From positions 32,338,034 through 32,402,033 of the forward strand of contig CM036244.1 of NCBI GenBank assembly GCA_020698575.1: a stretch of DNA of 64,000 nucleotides, in the 5' to 3' direction. Of the stretch, positions 33,771-46,590 are shown in pieces (the stretch's first letter is position 1; every line of letters starts with the position of its first letter). The stretch comes from Bostrychus sinensis. Taxonomy: Eukaryota > Chordata > Actinopteri > Gobiiformes > Eleotridae. The position numbers and the translations under genes are program-made. The notes beneath the pieces are model-generated. The model had not been told where the DNA came from. It saw only the letters and a program-made list of their open reading frames with translations, and searched no databases.

Positions 33771-36439
33771 CCTTGCACAGCAAGCTGGACTGTCGTGAAA
33801 TTTGTGAGTTTACAAATTCACAATAACCTTCTTGTCAGGGTCCCGCTGATCCGTTTGGGTCCGAGCCGGTGGCGGCCCGGGCCAATGGTGTGGCAGTACT
33901 GCCGTGAGTGGGCAGGTTTTAGATTTGCCGACAACAACAAGCACTTTTAGCGATACTTGTTAACAACATGGCGGCGCGGAAAAGCATAAGGTATGCTGCT
34001 CCACAGTTTACAAAAACAGCAAAAATCTTCTAACAGCGTCTTTGTTGTGTTGTTTTACTGTCGTAGCAGTTTGTTGTTTAGCCACGAAGCTGGGGTTTTT
34101 TCCAATCACCTCCAAGGATTCTACTGAATGTCCCGCCCCTTCACAAATGGTTTCAACAGGAGCAATTCCAGATTGATATAACATTAGCAACTCTCTTTGC
34201 CAACATTATATCAATATGGCGTTTGCCAGGTTAACAGAAACCCTGGATTAAGTTACATTGTACCAAAAAGAAGAATAGCAAGGTCCACTGACCCTAACAC
34301 ACAAAGTTCTTAGCTCTGCTAACAGACACGTCCACGCCTGGATACTGCACCATTCCATTCTGACAGTCTGGCGTTTTCCCTTAAATTACCCAAGCCGGCT
34401 TATTGCGGCGGTCACATGATCAAGGTTAATAAAATAGTATAATAAAAACAAAGTGGATATGTAACATTAGCAAAATGACTGAATACATATTATTAATTTA
34501 CCAATACAAGTAAAGTGACTAGTGCTGTACAAAAATAAAGATATAAAATGATATGAATATCTGAATATGAATATGATATAAAATGTGCTGGCAACAACAA
34601 CAGTAATGTCCTGTTGGTGTCTGACGTAACGTTTTCATTCAAACAAACTGACAAACCGTCTCAAACAAACTGTCTTTGTACAACTGCCTTTTGCTTCTGT
34701 ACCATTCAGAAATAAGTACACAGTTGCTAATAATACAGCATATTCTGATGTTTTATGGTAAACCCGGCAACAATTCTTCATAAGCGCCATGTTTGTTTTA
34801 GCTATGTGTAACGTTCGCAAAATTATATAAATGTTAGTACTTAGTTATTGCAATGGGATGCATAGGACTGAAGACAGAAAACCAGGTTCGTTATGGGAGC
34901 TTGTGGTGAATGGAAGACAAGAGACATTAATTTGGGTTAAATGCAAAAAAAATGTATTGATATAAAAAAACAAATAAATTAGAAATCAATAAATAAATTA
35001 GGACCAATGAATAAATTAGGACAAAATTATATTAACAAATGATACAAAAAAAAAAACAAAACATTTTGACTTTAGTCTAGTTCAAGTTTTTCAACCTTTC
35101 AAAGTTTAGTCCAAATGCCCTGTCTGTGGATTTAGTTCAAGAGTTCCCAAAAAGAGTTCAGTTTAAATCCACTGACTGTGGATGTTAAAAAAATAAAAAA
35201 TAAAAAAAAGTCCAAATAAACACAAGGCGTTCAAGGTCCGGAGATAATAATGGGGGAACAAAAAAATTGTCCTACCATCGCCACTCAAGAAGAGGTTTTC
35301 TGGGGTCCAAAAAAAAAAAACCTGACCTATAGACAAGGTCAAAAAAAAATAAATGACATTATCAAATCAATCAATCAGTTACTAGTAACATTCAATACTT
35401 CAATACATTCACTACTCAGTAATGAAAGTCATATCAGTAATTATATCAAACATCATGAATTAGCTTTCATATATCAAAAATTAATTTTCATACATCAAAA
35501 ATAAGTTGCGCAACAATCAATGTTCAAGTCAAACAACAAAACACATTCAATTGTTTGTTAGCATTATGCTAAACAAGGCCTGTATGCCGTAGGCATTACA
35601 ACAACAATGCTACAAACATTTGCATGGAAAAAGTGACAAAACACCATTAAAAGAAGCAAATAGGTCATTGGCAGTACAGCCGAGTTGTTAAGGACCCTCT
35701 GTATCATCTGTAAAAGCTAAATATTTATCATATATTTGTGTTTCAAGTTGTTTAAGAGTAACAGTTTGTAAAATGGCCGAATTCTGATATTGAGTTCTAC
35801 TCGCAATCACGGAAGTGGCATTGTGAGACAAATGAGACTAAATTGTTTGTTTAGCGGTCTCGTTGACTAAAGGACAATACAAAGAGACTCACCACTGAAT
35901 TTCAGAACATCACGTGGGGTTTTTGTCAAGTTATAGGTAGTTTTCCAAACTGCTCCACACCAGCCATGCACAGTTGCCAACAGGGTTGCAGGAAGTCCGA
36001 GCAGGAAGTTGCTTGGGAGCGATTCCCTTTTATGGCAGCGCCACTTGTGGCTGGGCAAATCAGTGTCACTCTATGTGGCGTGGGTTACATACGAGTTAGC
36101 AGTGCACTACTTATGTCCCGCTCTCGGTTCCTCTGCCTGTGATAATTCCACCCACAGAAATTAAATTTAATTCAAACTAGACTAACTTCTTTGTATAGAA
36201 TAGGAAAAGAATTTCTGGCTGGCCAGGCTAGGTGAACAAGCAGCAGCCTATCTATTTGAGTTTTACTCAAATAGCTAGACTAACATGGCCATATAAATGT
36301 ACAGGCTTGCTGCCTGTCGAGTGTACACAGCCTTTAAATTGAAAAAATGTAAGTTGCCAATGGATTTAGTGTGGCCTTTAGCAAATGAATACTAATGGTA
36401 ACAGAGACTGAGGATGCAGGCAGTTCAAATTTCTAATTC
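33771..36439. other. Gene-free stretch
   Basis: A segment at about 33835-34245 begins 'cagggtcccgctgatccg' and ends 'taacagaaaccctg' and may be an old hAT-like insertion, although its flanks do not match. A-rich sequence lies at 34930-35350. No gene was recognised. Confidence 0.4.
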
Positions 36440-36960
36440 TTGAAATATGACGCACAGATAATTCATGGCCTATTGGCCCGGCAACTCATGAAAGTTTCCC
36501 AATCTATGAGAAAATTAATTGCCCCTTATTCTGGAGACTCCCCTGACCTCCTCTTTGGGCTCATCTTGACATCAGTGCGACATATTTTTGAAGAACACTA
36601 ATCGATTCCATTTGATCAGCTGACTCAGGGGAGGCCAGCTCGACAGAATTTAATGGTCTATGATATTTACTGTTCTTTTAATTAATGAAAGGTTGAAGGC
36701 GGCCGGGCTCAGGACCAAGGGAAATCAACTGATGACATTTCCTAGTTCCACGCTTAAGGCAGAAACAGCATGCGGTCTGCGTCCAATCTCCCGCCTGTTC
36801 TGCCCTTTGCTCTTCAAAGTTAATTTATTCATGTCTGCCTTTGCCAAAAATTATGCACACCCCTCCACCTTTTTTGATCCTCAGCTATTAATGGCAGTAA
36901 TTGAGGCTCTTCAGCGTGCAGCAATAAGTGACTAACAGGCAGACAGGAGAGCAGGGGTGC
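36440..36960. promoter_or_regulatory. Candidate conserved non-coding element
   Basis: Unique sequence lacking repeat signatures, with a TTTTAATTAATG homeodomain-type core at 36676-36687 and dense mixed-composition text on both sides ('gattccatttgatcagctga', 'aaaattatgcacacccc'). The open frame across it has no family match. Inferred from composition only. Confidence 0.3.
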
Positions 36961-37581
36961 AGGTGGCAGCAATGGTAAAACATGGAAAGCAAAAACATAC
37001 ACGGGGACTTTTACAGAGTGTTCATATTTAGGTGATAAATTCTCAGATTGTTAATGACCATATATTTTTCATTTATGAGAAAAAAACTTCAGATAACTTC
37101 TTTTAGCAGAGTGAAGTGGGTCCTGAACCTCTCCTGTTCTATCTTAGTTGTATATTTTTCTAAATACTCTGCATATGTTAGTAATGACCCCTTTTCTGGT
37201 TGGTTAAACGTCTATTGCATAATCTGAATCACTGGTTGTTCCAAAATTAGAAACTTAAATTACTTTTTCATACACAAGGGAACAAAACATGGATTTATCA
37301 ATGATTTGATAATGCTAGCATGCTCAATAAGTGACACTCATACTGGCAGTTGCATTAATGGCTGCCAGAGAAGCTAAAAGATAATGTGTATTTTATTGCT
37401 GGATACATCTTGTTACGGCCATTTCACACCAATCAATAGATGCCGTTCTAGTCAATGCATGAATTCACACCAGCTGCATTGCAGTACGTGTCCAGCTCTC
37501 CAGCAGATATACGCAGGAAATACACAGGATATTTGACAAATGCCACAGCCCGTGCATAAGATAAAGAGGATATAGTATATT

Positions 37582-38124
37582 TTAAAGGGGCTATATTATG
37601 CAAAATTGACTTTCTGCCATGTTATAATGTTGTTCATCCAAAACATACCTGGAGTTGTGTTTTGTTTTATTCACGTATGTTGGAGTAATCCTCTGTTCTC
37701 TTACCTTGAATTTGTGAGAGGCCAAAATGGCTTGTTTTACCGGTGTCTCCTTTTTTCCTCCTGCCCCCCCCCCCCCCCCCCCCCCCCATGGTCCTGTCCT
37801 GTTCAGGAAGCACTGCTGCAGCTCACGCCTCCTCCCAGCAACCACACAAACACACCCCCAAACTGCAGCAGACAACACTTCGCATGTGTTTTTTGTGAGG
37901 AGTGCTGAAGGGGCGTGACAGCCGTGGGACAGCAGGGAGGGAGGACTCTTAAAGTAACGGACCTAATCCGAGCATTTCTCACAAAGTCACATGATGAGTT
38001 TCTTCAAATAAGTTTTTTTTAAATAATTATTGCATTTACTGACCAACAGATGTAGGACGCTGATCTAGATGTGTCCTAAATAATTTAAATCACACGGAAA
38101 AAAAGCATAATATAGGCCCTTTAA
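37582..38124 (+). mobile_element. TTAA-flanked MITE, copy a
   Basis: The left end is TTAAAGGGGCTATATTATGC; the right end in inverse is TTAAAGGGCCTATATTATGC, 19 of 20 identical. TTAA is duplicated at 37582-37585 and 38121-38124. The core 'catacctggagttgtgtttt' is near 37645. A C homopolymer of more than 20 bases lies near 37765-37787. Confidence 0.9.
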
Positions 38125-38139
38125 TATAAAATACCATCA

Positions 38140-38250
38140 TTGCTATGTAAAAATTACATCTTAACAGGTGACATAGTGTCACAAATGGGATTGGTGACCA
38201 TTAAAAGTGAGTAAAAAAAAAAAGTGTTTATATACGTAGCAAGCTTACTC
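38140..38250. repeat. Dispersed repeat shared with 46890-46990
   Basis: 'ctatgtaaaaattacatctt' followed by 'aacaggtgacatagtgtcac' and 'aaatgg' matches 'ctatgtaaacattacgtctt' and following text at 46892. The family is unknown. Confidence 0.5.
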
Positions 38251-39405
38251 ATGGTAGAAACACAAAGAAATAATATCCAAATGAATGAGAAATCATACAA
38301 AGTTGCTGAAATAACCGACAGGGAAATGTCGCTTTTGTTTACATGTAGCTTTCTGTATACATGGTTGTCATCGCATGAACTCATGACGTGCAGCGTGAAG
38401 TTGCTACTCTCCCATGAACTCCGCTGGCTGTTGTCAGATACACGCTGCACACACAAAGTACTCAGTGTGAACTGGAGCTTGGAAGAATATTGTGTTGGAG
38501 ACGTACTGCACATAAGAGTTTAGATATTCTGCCCTAGTCTGACCTGAACTGTTTAAAAGCGAGCCTGCAGAGCAGATAAGTTTACCTGAGTTGAGAGAGG
38601 CAAGAGGGGCTGGTTAAGCAACAAAGCCCCAAACTCTTCAGTGGAAGTCGGCGAGGGCTACTGTGTGCCCCGCTGCTTCAGTAAACAGAGTGAAGGGAGC
38701 GAGAAAATTAACCCCGGAGGACATATGCCTTCTGTCCTAGATCTCCTGTGTCCCCTTGCTGTCAAGAGACCAAAGCAGGGAGGGTTAGCACACATATTTA
38801 ACTATAGCTAATTGTACGTATAAATGTCAGTTAGCACGTGAAGGGGCTTGGGTCATGTCGAGCTGGATTTTTAGGGCCCGAACTAAACTCTGTACAAGGT
38901 TTTCAGTGTGAATTATGTGTTACATGGAGAAATGGCGCACAAAAAGAAAACATGAATTGGCTGATTGTGTGTTTATGTTTGATCAACTGTTGTGAAGCCC
39001 TTTTGTTGTGATACTGGGCTATACAAATAAATCTGAATTGAATTAATTAAAAAGTGAAGCAAAGTAACACAGAGATTTATATTGGCAATGCAAGGACGAG
39101 GTGAAGATAATTGTTCACATTGATCTAACTCAAAAATCTGAGCTAAAAGTTCAAGATAAACTCAGTTTGTTTCCATGTCAGTATTTGTAGTAACAAATAT
39201 GTCCATAGTTAACTGGTGTCATTGTGGGTAAGTGGTGAGATCGGGATTAGTAGATTGCAGATTTTGATGTAACACCAGCTGGGAAAGCAGAAGTGATGTT
39301 GACCTAAAATTGTCTGCTCGCAGCACTTGTAGAAGCAGAAACAAAACATGTTGCAATGAACATGTTGTCATGAAATGAACATGAAATAGTTTGCGATCAC
39401 TTTTA
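38251..39405. other. Gene-free stretch
   Basis: It contains a possible conserved patch at 38530-38780 (unique, mixed composition) and a retroelement-type tail at 38985-39045 ('gtgatactgggctatacaaa' then 'aatctgaattgaatt'). Confidence 0.4.
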
Positions 39406-39407
39406 TT

Positions 39408-39470
39408 AGATGATTTGATAGAGACTTTACTGATCCCCTATGAAATTTAGGAATTCACTTTTTAAAAGTT
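39408..39470. repeat. LINE 3'-end fragment ('actttactgatccccta')
   Basis: It matches the segment at 51567-51620 ('attctttattgatccccaag'). This motif is a familiar fish retroelement terminus. Confidence 0.5.
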
Positions 39471-39730
39471 ACATGAGATGAAAACAGTATATTGTGTCAT
39501 TATACCACCCATGTTCATGTTATAACAATCACAGCATTATAACAGCTACAGCAACATAAAAGTCTTTCTATGTATTTCAAAGCTGGGTTTTATTAAGTGT
39601 GACACACAAAATGCATAAGGTCGTTAGCAATGTTAGCAAATAATTGATAAAAGCACCACATGACTTTGGTTCACATTATATTATACATTATATGAATTAC
39701 TATTTCTCATTGTTAGTCAAACTTTGTGAC

Positions 39731-40110
39731 ATTCATTCATTCATTCATTTTCTCGTTAGGTATCATGGGCAACTGGAGCCTATCCCAGTAAATTTGGGCC
39801 TTAGGCGGGGAACACCCTGGACAGGGGCCAGCTTGTCGCAGGGCTGACACAGAGACGAACACAGAGACAGACAACCATTCACGCTACACATTCATTCACT
39901 AGGGGCAATTTAGAGTCACCAGTTCACCTAACACATGCATGTCTTTGGACGGTGGGAGGAAGCCGGAGAACCCGGAGAGAACCCACAGTAACACGGGGAG
40001 GACATGCAGACTCCATTCAGAATTTGTGTGACGGCCGGCCTGAGGATCAAACCCTTGATCTCCTTGCTGGGAGGCGAGAACACTAACCACTCTGCCACCT
40101 GACTTAGTAA
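39731..40110 (+). repeat. Dispersed repeat ('cacctaacacatgcatgtct' family), copy 2
   Basis: It starts after (ATTC)n at 39731-39750. It contains 'gggaacaccctggacagggg', 'gggcaatttagagtcaccag', 'cacctaacacatgcatgtct' and 'aaccactctgccacct'. It is a very common teleost interspersed repeat, here nearly full length. Confidence 0.75.
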
Positions 40111-41289
40111 CAAATAAAAAAAAAAAGATAATTTGCAAATGATGTATTGTTCTCTAAATGTCCTCTAATGTGCTGAAGGTTGGTTATAAAAAGCCATCTG
40201 CCTCTATACTTATTTGAACTAGAGGCAGTGCTATTGTCTCAAACCAAAGCTTTTTTAATTGACTGGGGGTGTGTGTGGGGGCACTCTAAAGTTAAGTACA
40301 TGACATTTCAAAAGCTCTAATTAAAATACTTTTAATGATTATAAATTATATGACTTTATCTAAAGCTATTAAAGATGCCATAAAAGAAGACACACATTTA
40401 TTAAACACCTACTTTCCCTCTTGACGTTAACTTTTTTTTTTTTTACCTGAAAGTCTGCAACCAAGGTTCACCAAGGTCTCACAAACTGTTCCACTATATT
40501 TGTTTTGTTAATTATTAGGTGTTATTGACTCTAAATTGTCCATAGTGAATGAATGTGAGAGTGTACGTCTCTATGTCCACCCTGCGCCTAACACTCGTTA
40601 CTTTTCCCATTATTACAACGCTGTTACAGTCACTAACAATAAAATGTTGTGCCTTAGTACAATTCAGTTCAGTCTCTCAGTCACGGGAGCTGCAACATTT
40701 TATTTCTTTGCTGACCGGGGAGAGTTGGGGTGGTGAGATAATGGCATAAATGATGATGATTGGCCAAGGAGGGGACACAGAGCGGCTGTATGAGTGCTTA
40801 ACTTCAGTAAAGCATGGCTGCAGTCAGAGCAGAGAGCAGGCTGTTTACCGCGGCTTAAGCAAGGCCCTGGACCGAAATTTTTTTATAAGGGGAAAGCAAG
40901 AGTGTCCAGATGCTGTTCCTGGATCCTTGGGATAACTCGTTGCCCAGTCTGCATCTCTATAACCAGTGAAGAGTAGTAGAGAGTTTGATCATTCTGCGTC
41001 ATGCATTAAAATGGCCCCTCATTGTTCAATTTTTAAATGAAGTGCCTCTCATTGTCACTCGTGGCTCGTGCTCGTGGCTATCAGCCCAAGCCCAGGGGCA
41101 GCAGTGTGAGCTCTGCAAATACCAATCATAGTTAATATGTGAATACAGGCACAGAGAACAACAGCCAATGGCCAGAGAAGGCTTATATTTTTGTAATGTT
41201 AAATGTTCTAAACCATCTATTGTGTTTTCTTGTTCTACTATTATAAACACAGTAGGTAACAGCAGTAGCTTGTAGCAGCTATATCAGCG
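40111..41289. other. Gene-free stretch
   Basis: Unique sequence with poly-T at about 40431-40444. Open frames near 40540-40970 have no recognised family. Confidence 0.5.
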
Positions 41290-42075
41290 TAGCTCCAGGT
41301 TTTGTCTTGTGAAATGTAAGACCTTTTTAAGACTTTTTAATGCTACTTAGAGTGAAATTTAATGCCAGCATCATCAGTAATAGAACAATAACTTACTACA
41401 CTAAGGAATTATCCGTACTCCTCTCTGAAAGTCAAGGTTTTTTTTTTTTTCCTTAAGTTTCATACAGATGAAAGAACTCCAGTGCTGTATTAAAAATTAT
41501 AAAAAATGAATCATGTATTTCAATGGTAACATCCATCCATCTTCTTCCGCTTATCCGGGACCAGGTCGCAGAGGCAGCAGTCTAAGCAAAGATGCCCAGA
41601 CTTCCCTCTCCACAGACACTTCCTCCAGCTCTACCGGGGGGACCCCAAGGCGTTCCCAGGCCAGCGAGAGACATAGTCCCTCCAGCGTGTCCTAGGTCTT
41701 CCGCGGGGCCTCCTCCCAGTGGGACATGCCCGGAACACCTCCCCAGGGAGGCGTCCAGGAGGCATCTGGAACAGATGCCCGAGCCTCCTCAACTGACTCC
41801 TCTTGATGTGGAGGAGCAGCGGCTCTACTCCGAGCTCCTCCCGGGTGACAGAGCTCCTCACCTTATCTCTAAGGGAGCGCCCATTTCTTCAGTAAATATA
41901 TTTTGTTATTGTGGTACCTTTTTGTAATATAAACATAACGTTTTGACAAATTTTAAGACCTAGATGATCAAAATGCAATACCTACTCATAATATTTAATA
42001 CTTTTAAGGTCCTAATTTTGACACAATCAAATGTAATACATTTTTAATGCTTTTAAAATTCCTAACACTGGCTAT
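41290..42075. repeat. Dispersed repeat ('aagacctttttaagactt' family), copy 2, interrupted
   Basis: The left part matches 12040-12230 and the right part ('caatacctactcataatatt' onward) matches 12300-12400. A LINE fragment splits it at about 41529-41885. Confidence 0.7.
41529..41885 (-). pseudogene. LINE ORF 3' fragment
   Basis: The minus strand (41861-41631) encodes REELGVEPLLLHIKRSQLRR then LGHLFQMPPGRLPGEVFRAC and TGRRPRGRPRTRWRDYVSRW. This is the familiar C-terminal end of a teleost non-LTR retrotransposon polyprotein, often seen as a spurious gene fragment. The reverse transcriptase core is absent. It inserted into a repeat whose uninterrupted copy lies at 12030. The clade (Rex, RTE-like or L2-like) was not resolved. 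Confidence 0.75.
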
Positions 42076-43370
42076 TAATGTGATAAAATAAACTTGTAAA
42101 TTGCTCCACAGTAGTAGTAGAAACAGTGCCACTCAAACCCAAGCAAAATATATGTTTGTACCCTTTAATAGTAAAAAACATATGGATTCAGAACACACAT
42201 TTTTTACACTGAAATGTCAGGTAAAGTTAATGTGATGTAGGTTGGTGGAGGGAACAGTTTGTTTGCTATCATGTGATATAAAGGTAGTGTTTAAACAGTA
42301 CATGTATAATATTTTTTTGATTAAACAGTTTCTAGTGAGAGCTGAACAGATCAAAGTGTCTCTGAATAAAAGAGTCTCTCATGTTGGCAGATTTCCACCA
42401 GACCTTGAACACTCTTTACTTCACTCTGTAAAACCTGAACAAAATGTCTGATCACGTGTCTTACATGAAGGTACAACTGTTTCAACTACTTCGCTGTCAT
42501 AAGCCTTCACTGAAAATCAAAACTAGGAAATTGTAAGCAAATGGTCTTCATTCATTCATTCTTTTTTTTTTTTTTTCTGAAGTTAAACGATACAAAGACA
42601 CACATCATTTACAAGTTTTATGTGTGTTTTACCAACATTTATATTGGAAAAAAGTCTATTTATTATATTTATTGAGAAAAAAAAAAAAAAAAAAAAAAAA
42701 GCAACAACAACAAAAAACAAAACAAAAACAATGTACACTTTTTCAACCAAGTGAGTGTCTGGATCTTGTTGTTTTCTTTATCAGCTGTGACCCTTTCCAT
42801 GAGCACCATTGGTTTTGTGGTTTTTAAATCCAATGTATTGTTGAAGTAGTAAGTAATATAGTAATAGTAATATTAATTTTAGGTTATCCATGCCTCCGAC
42901 TTCAACTTACGTCTGTGGGGGATGGACCATACTGGGGCCTTTAGCCCACCACAGCATAGGGATCATTGGGGCACCTCCACCATAGTAAGTTTTCATTACG
43001 GTGCAAAAGCGATAATGCTGGTCTTGGCAATGAACAAAAAAGTAGTTATAGCATTTAAATGAAAACGTTTTAGGGAAAAATAATTAAATTATATATATGT
43101 ATATATATATATATATATATATACAACTAGACTTGCCAGATCTGTGTTACACAGATTCACAGAAAATGTGTGCAAAGATTCAAGATTCAAAGAGTGTAAT
43201 GGAAACATGTTTCTCTGTATGAAATGCCAAACAATAAAAAATTCTTAAAATAGTCAAATATAAAGTAAAAAAATAAAGTACATAAATATAATACAAAATC
43301 TACAATAAGGCACTTATTCAAGGCAGCATGTGAAAATAACTAAAACATACAATAGAAAAATAAAAGTGGC
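42076..43370. other. Gene-free stretch
   Basis: It holds a poly-A tract of about 24 at 42677 followed by CAACAA repeats, and a (TA)n run at about 43088-43122. No gene was recognised. Confidence 0.5.
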
Positions 43371-43725
43371 ACCCACCCCAAATCCTTCGGGATCGGGCGG
43401 TTGACCCATCGGGACCCATGAGAATGCCTTGGGCCATCAGGCCATGGTAGACCTCAGGATCGGGACGGGAGCGGTCAGAGAAGCTTCGAGAGCGGGCAGG
43501 GGCGGGATTGAAAAGTCAGTCCCGTGCAGGTCTCTAGCCCTAGTCCTGTGTCCGGAGTGATCAGCTGTTTGTATGCAACAGTAGACGGCCAGCTGGTGAC
43601 ATGCCGAGCGTCTGTGGATGCGCTGCACATAAATCCTTGTGCGCTCCACAACTTTTTTGTGTTTCACTGTGTAGTTAAGTTTTACATCAAGTAAAAGTAA
43701 GTGTAGGGATAATATCAGCACTTAA
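43371..43725. mobile_element. hAT-like GC-rich remnant
   Basis: The text around 'cgggatcgggcggttgaccc', 'gggacgggagcggtcagaga' and 'cccgtgcaggtctctagccc' resembles the terminal region of a fish hAT transposon. No matching terminus was found. Confidence 0.4.
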
Positions 43726-44027
43726 ACCATTGTCACTGCAAAGGACTGTGCTCTTGTATTTGTTAGCTTTGCGCTGCTAGGTGCCACCCCCCATGACACA
43801 TGGACTCTCTTCTCTCATGTGTATTCAACCCTCCCGACATCCTATTGACCTAATTCTGCAGTCACAGAGGTCTCGAGTCTCACAGGAGAGCAAAACATTC
43901 AAGTGATTGCTTTACTTTTTGATATTCATCATGGCAGAGCATCAAAAATGCAGAAAAACTAAAAACTGAAAGAGTTTGATTGAAATCCATTATTGCCCAT
44001 TCTCTAATACTGATACTAAATAAGATA

Positions 44028-45540
44028 CATTGCTGAAAAAATAAAGGGAACACTTAAACAACACAATGTAACTCCAAGTCAATCACACTTCTGTGAAATC
44101 AAACTGTCCACTTAGGAAGCAACACTGACATCAGTTTCACTGCTGTTGTGCAAATGGAATAGACAACAGGTGGAAATTATAGGCAATTAGCAAGACACCT
44201 CCAATAAAGGAGTGGTTCTGCAGGAGGTGACCACAGACCACTTCTCAGTTCCTATGCTTTCTGGCTGATGTTTTGGTCACTTTTGAATGCTGGCGGTGCT
44301 TTCACTCTAGTGGTAGCATGAGACAGAGTCTACAACCCACACAAGTGGCTCAGGTAGTGCAGCTCATCCAGGAATGGCACATCAATGCGAGCTGTGGCAA
44401 GAAGGTTTGCTGTGTCTGTCAGCGTAGTGTCCAGAGCATGGAGGCGCTACCAGGAGACAGGCCAGTACATCAGGAGACATGGAGGAGGCCGTAGGAGGGC
44501 AACAACCCAGCAGCAGGACCGCTACCTCCTCCTTTTTGCAAGGAGGAACAGGAGGAGCTCTGCCAGAGCCCTGCAAAATGACCTCCAGCAGGCCACAAAT
44601 GTGCATGTGTCTGCTCAAACGGTCAGAAACAGACTCCATGAGGGTGCTATGAGGGCCCGACTGTCCACAGGTGGGGGTTGTGCTGACAGCCCAACACCGT
44701 GCAGGACGTTTGGCATTTGCCCTGTGCTCTTCACAGATGAAAGCAGGTTCACACTGAGCACATGTGACAGACGTGACAGAGTCTGAAGATGGCGTGGAGA
44801 ACGTTCTGCAGCCTACAACATCCTCCAGCATGACCGGTTTGGCAGTGGGTCAGTAATGGTGTGGGGTGGCATTTCTTTGGGGGATGCACAGCCCTCCATG
44901 TGCTCGCCAGAGGTAGCCTGACTGCCATTAGGTACCGAGATGAGATCCTCAGAGCCTTGTGAGACCATCTGCTGGTGCGGTTGGCCCTGGGTTCCTCCTA
45001 ATGCAAGACAATGCTAGACCTCATGTGGCTGGAGTGTGTCAGCAGTTCCTGCTATGGACTGGCCCCGCCCGTTCCCCAGACCTGAATCCAACTGAGCACA
45101 TCTGGGACATCATGTCTCGCTCCATCCACCAATGCCACGTTGCATCACAGACTGTCCAGGAGTTGGTGGATGCTTTAGTCGAGGTCTGGGAGGAGATCCC
45201 TCAGGAGACCATCCACCACCTCATCAGGAGCATGCCCAGATGTTGTAGGGAGGTCATACAGGCACAGAGGAGGCCACACACACTACTGAGCCTCATTTTG
45301 ACTTGTTTTAAGGACATTACATCAAAGTTGGATCAGCCTGTAGTGTGTTTTTCCACTTTAATTTTGAGTGCGACTCCAAATCCAGACCTCCATGAGTCAA
45401 TAAATTTGATTTCCATTGATAATTTTTGTGTGATTTTGTTGTCAGCACATTCAACTATGTAAAGAGCAAAGTATTTAATAAGAATATTTCATTCATTCAG
45501 ATGTGTTATTTTAGTGTTCCCTTTATTTTTTTGAGCAGTG
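44028..45540 (+). mobile_element. Tc1-like transposon, nearly full length
   Basis: The terminal inverted repeats begin CATTGCTGAAAAAATAAAGG on the left and, in inverse, CACTGCTCAAAAAAATAAAG on the right. Each abuts TA (44026-44027, 45541-45542). The length is 1513 bp, normal for a Tc1 element. It carries a broken transposase gene. It is the most complete class II element in the window. Confidence 0.92.
44385..45270 (+). pseudogene. Tc1-like transposase, inactivated
   Basis: The N-terminal frame (44385-44786) holds the helix-turn-helix and linker: MRAVARRFAVSVSVVSRAWR, then YQETGQYIRRHGGGRRRATT, and the first catalytic Asp in LFTDESRFTL. An in-frame TGA at 44784 interrupts it. The same frame resumes with the SGSVMVWGGISLG segment. 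The frame then shifts twice: TALHVLARGSLTAIRYRDEI is in another frame ending at a second TGA. The 44959 frame carries the second Asp in LLMQDNARPHVA and the third catalytic residue in LNPTEHIWD. All three DDE motifs are visible, but at least two stops and two frameshifts prevent a product. The first stop may have arisen from CGA by CpG decay. Confidence 0.9.
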
Positions 45541-45542
45541 TA

Positions 45543-46590
45543 CATTCACACTAATCATAATTTAATTCACTGATTGTGAAAGGCTGAAAATGTGCTTTGT
45601 TGGTGAAATATGTACAGTTAGCTCCTCTAAGACTGCAGTTATTCTTTGTAATATCACTCAAGTCAGCCATATGTCAGAACTGAGAGATTCATTTAACCAC
45701 AGCAGCCAAGTCACTTTTTACAGCACCTCTTGCTCACTACTCTCCTTTTTACAGTTCTTTTAACGGGACAACAGCTTTCCCTCTGCAGTATTCTGCTCAT
45801 GAAGCCACCAGCGCCATGTCAATAAGCACCTAGTAAATTATCCACAAAATCCACTGAGCTGTGCTTCATCCAGGATCAATACTTTTTGTTGCACCTTCTT
45901 CCAGAATGCTATAATTTATGTCGAGAGACTTTGTTAGTCCAAGGACTCCTATAAAAATCAAAGCACGTAGTAAAAATGTAATTACAAATAAAAACTGCAA
46001 AATATTCCTTAATTTTCAGGTGCTTAATGATATTTTTAATGATGATTTGAATTTTGTCTCCCAATTACGTCTAAGCAAAGCCCTGAAATGAAATTATTCC
46101 AAAAAAGTATTTACTCTGGCATTTTGATAAATAGCTGTAGAAATATTCATTCATTTTCATATTCACAAAGGAAATGGTTTTGTTTTGGAGCAATGGGATT
46201 TTGAATGAACTCATTTACCTTTGGGCTGCACTGAAGATGGATGCCATGATGGAGGGAGAGCTAGACAAACTACTTAGCTGTGAAAAATAGACAATCACTG
46301 CATATAATTTGATTTGAGTCCCTCACTGAATGGTGAGGTGAATGTTTCCACATTCGGTGCAGACTTTTGTCATGGCGCCACAAACAAGAACAGTCAGTAG
46401 AGTGGTATTTTGTTTCATTTATACGTTAGACTAATCCTGTATGCTGAGGAGCTGCCCTTCGAGAAGAGAAAGACTGTTGTGCTCTGTGTAATCCATACGA
46501 GCCAGCTATTAAGTTTGCGTATGTCATTCATGTGTTGTCCAGTAGAGTGCGCTATAATGATGGAATTAAGTAGGCATGACAAGTGCACCT
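45543..46590. other. Gene-free stretch including a candidate conserved element
   Basis: At 46000-46330 unique sequence carries 'ggtgcttaatgatattttta' and 'tctcccaattacgtctaagc', with homeodomain-type cores. The rest is unremarkable. Confidence 0.35.
46000..46330. promoter_or_regulatory. Candidate conserved non-coding element
   Basis: Repeat-free sequence rich in TAAT/ATTA cores, well mixed in composition, in a gene desert downstream of kirrel3. Inferred. Confidence 0.25.

Noticed and set aside
33835..34245. Possible hAT element with CAGGGT/ACCCTG ends
   Set aside because: The flanking octamers do not match and the end similarity is short; left as unassigned.
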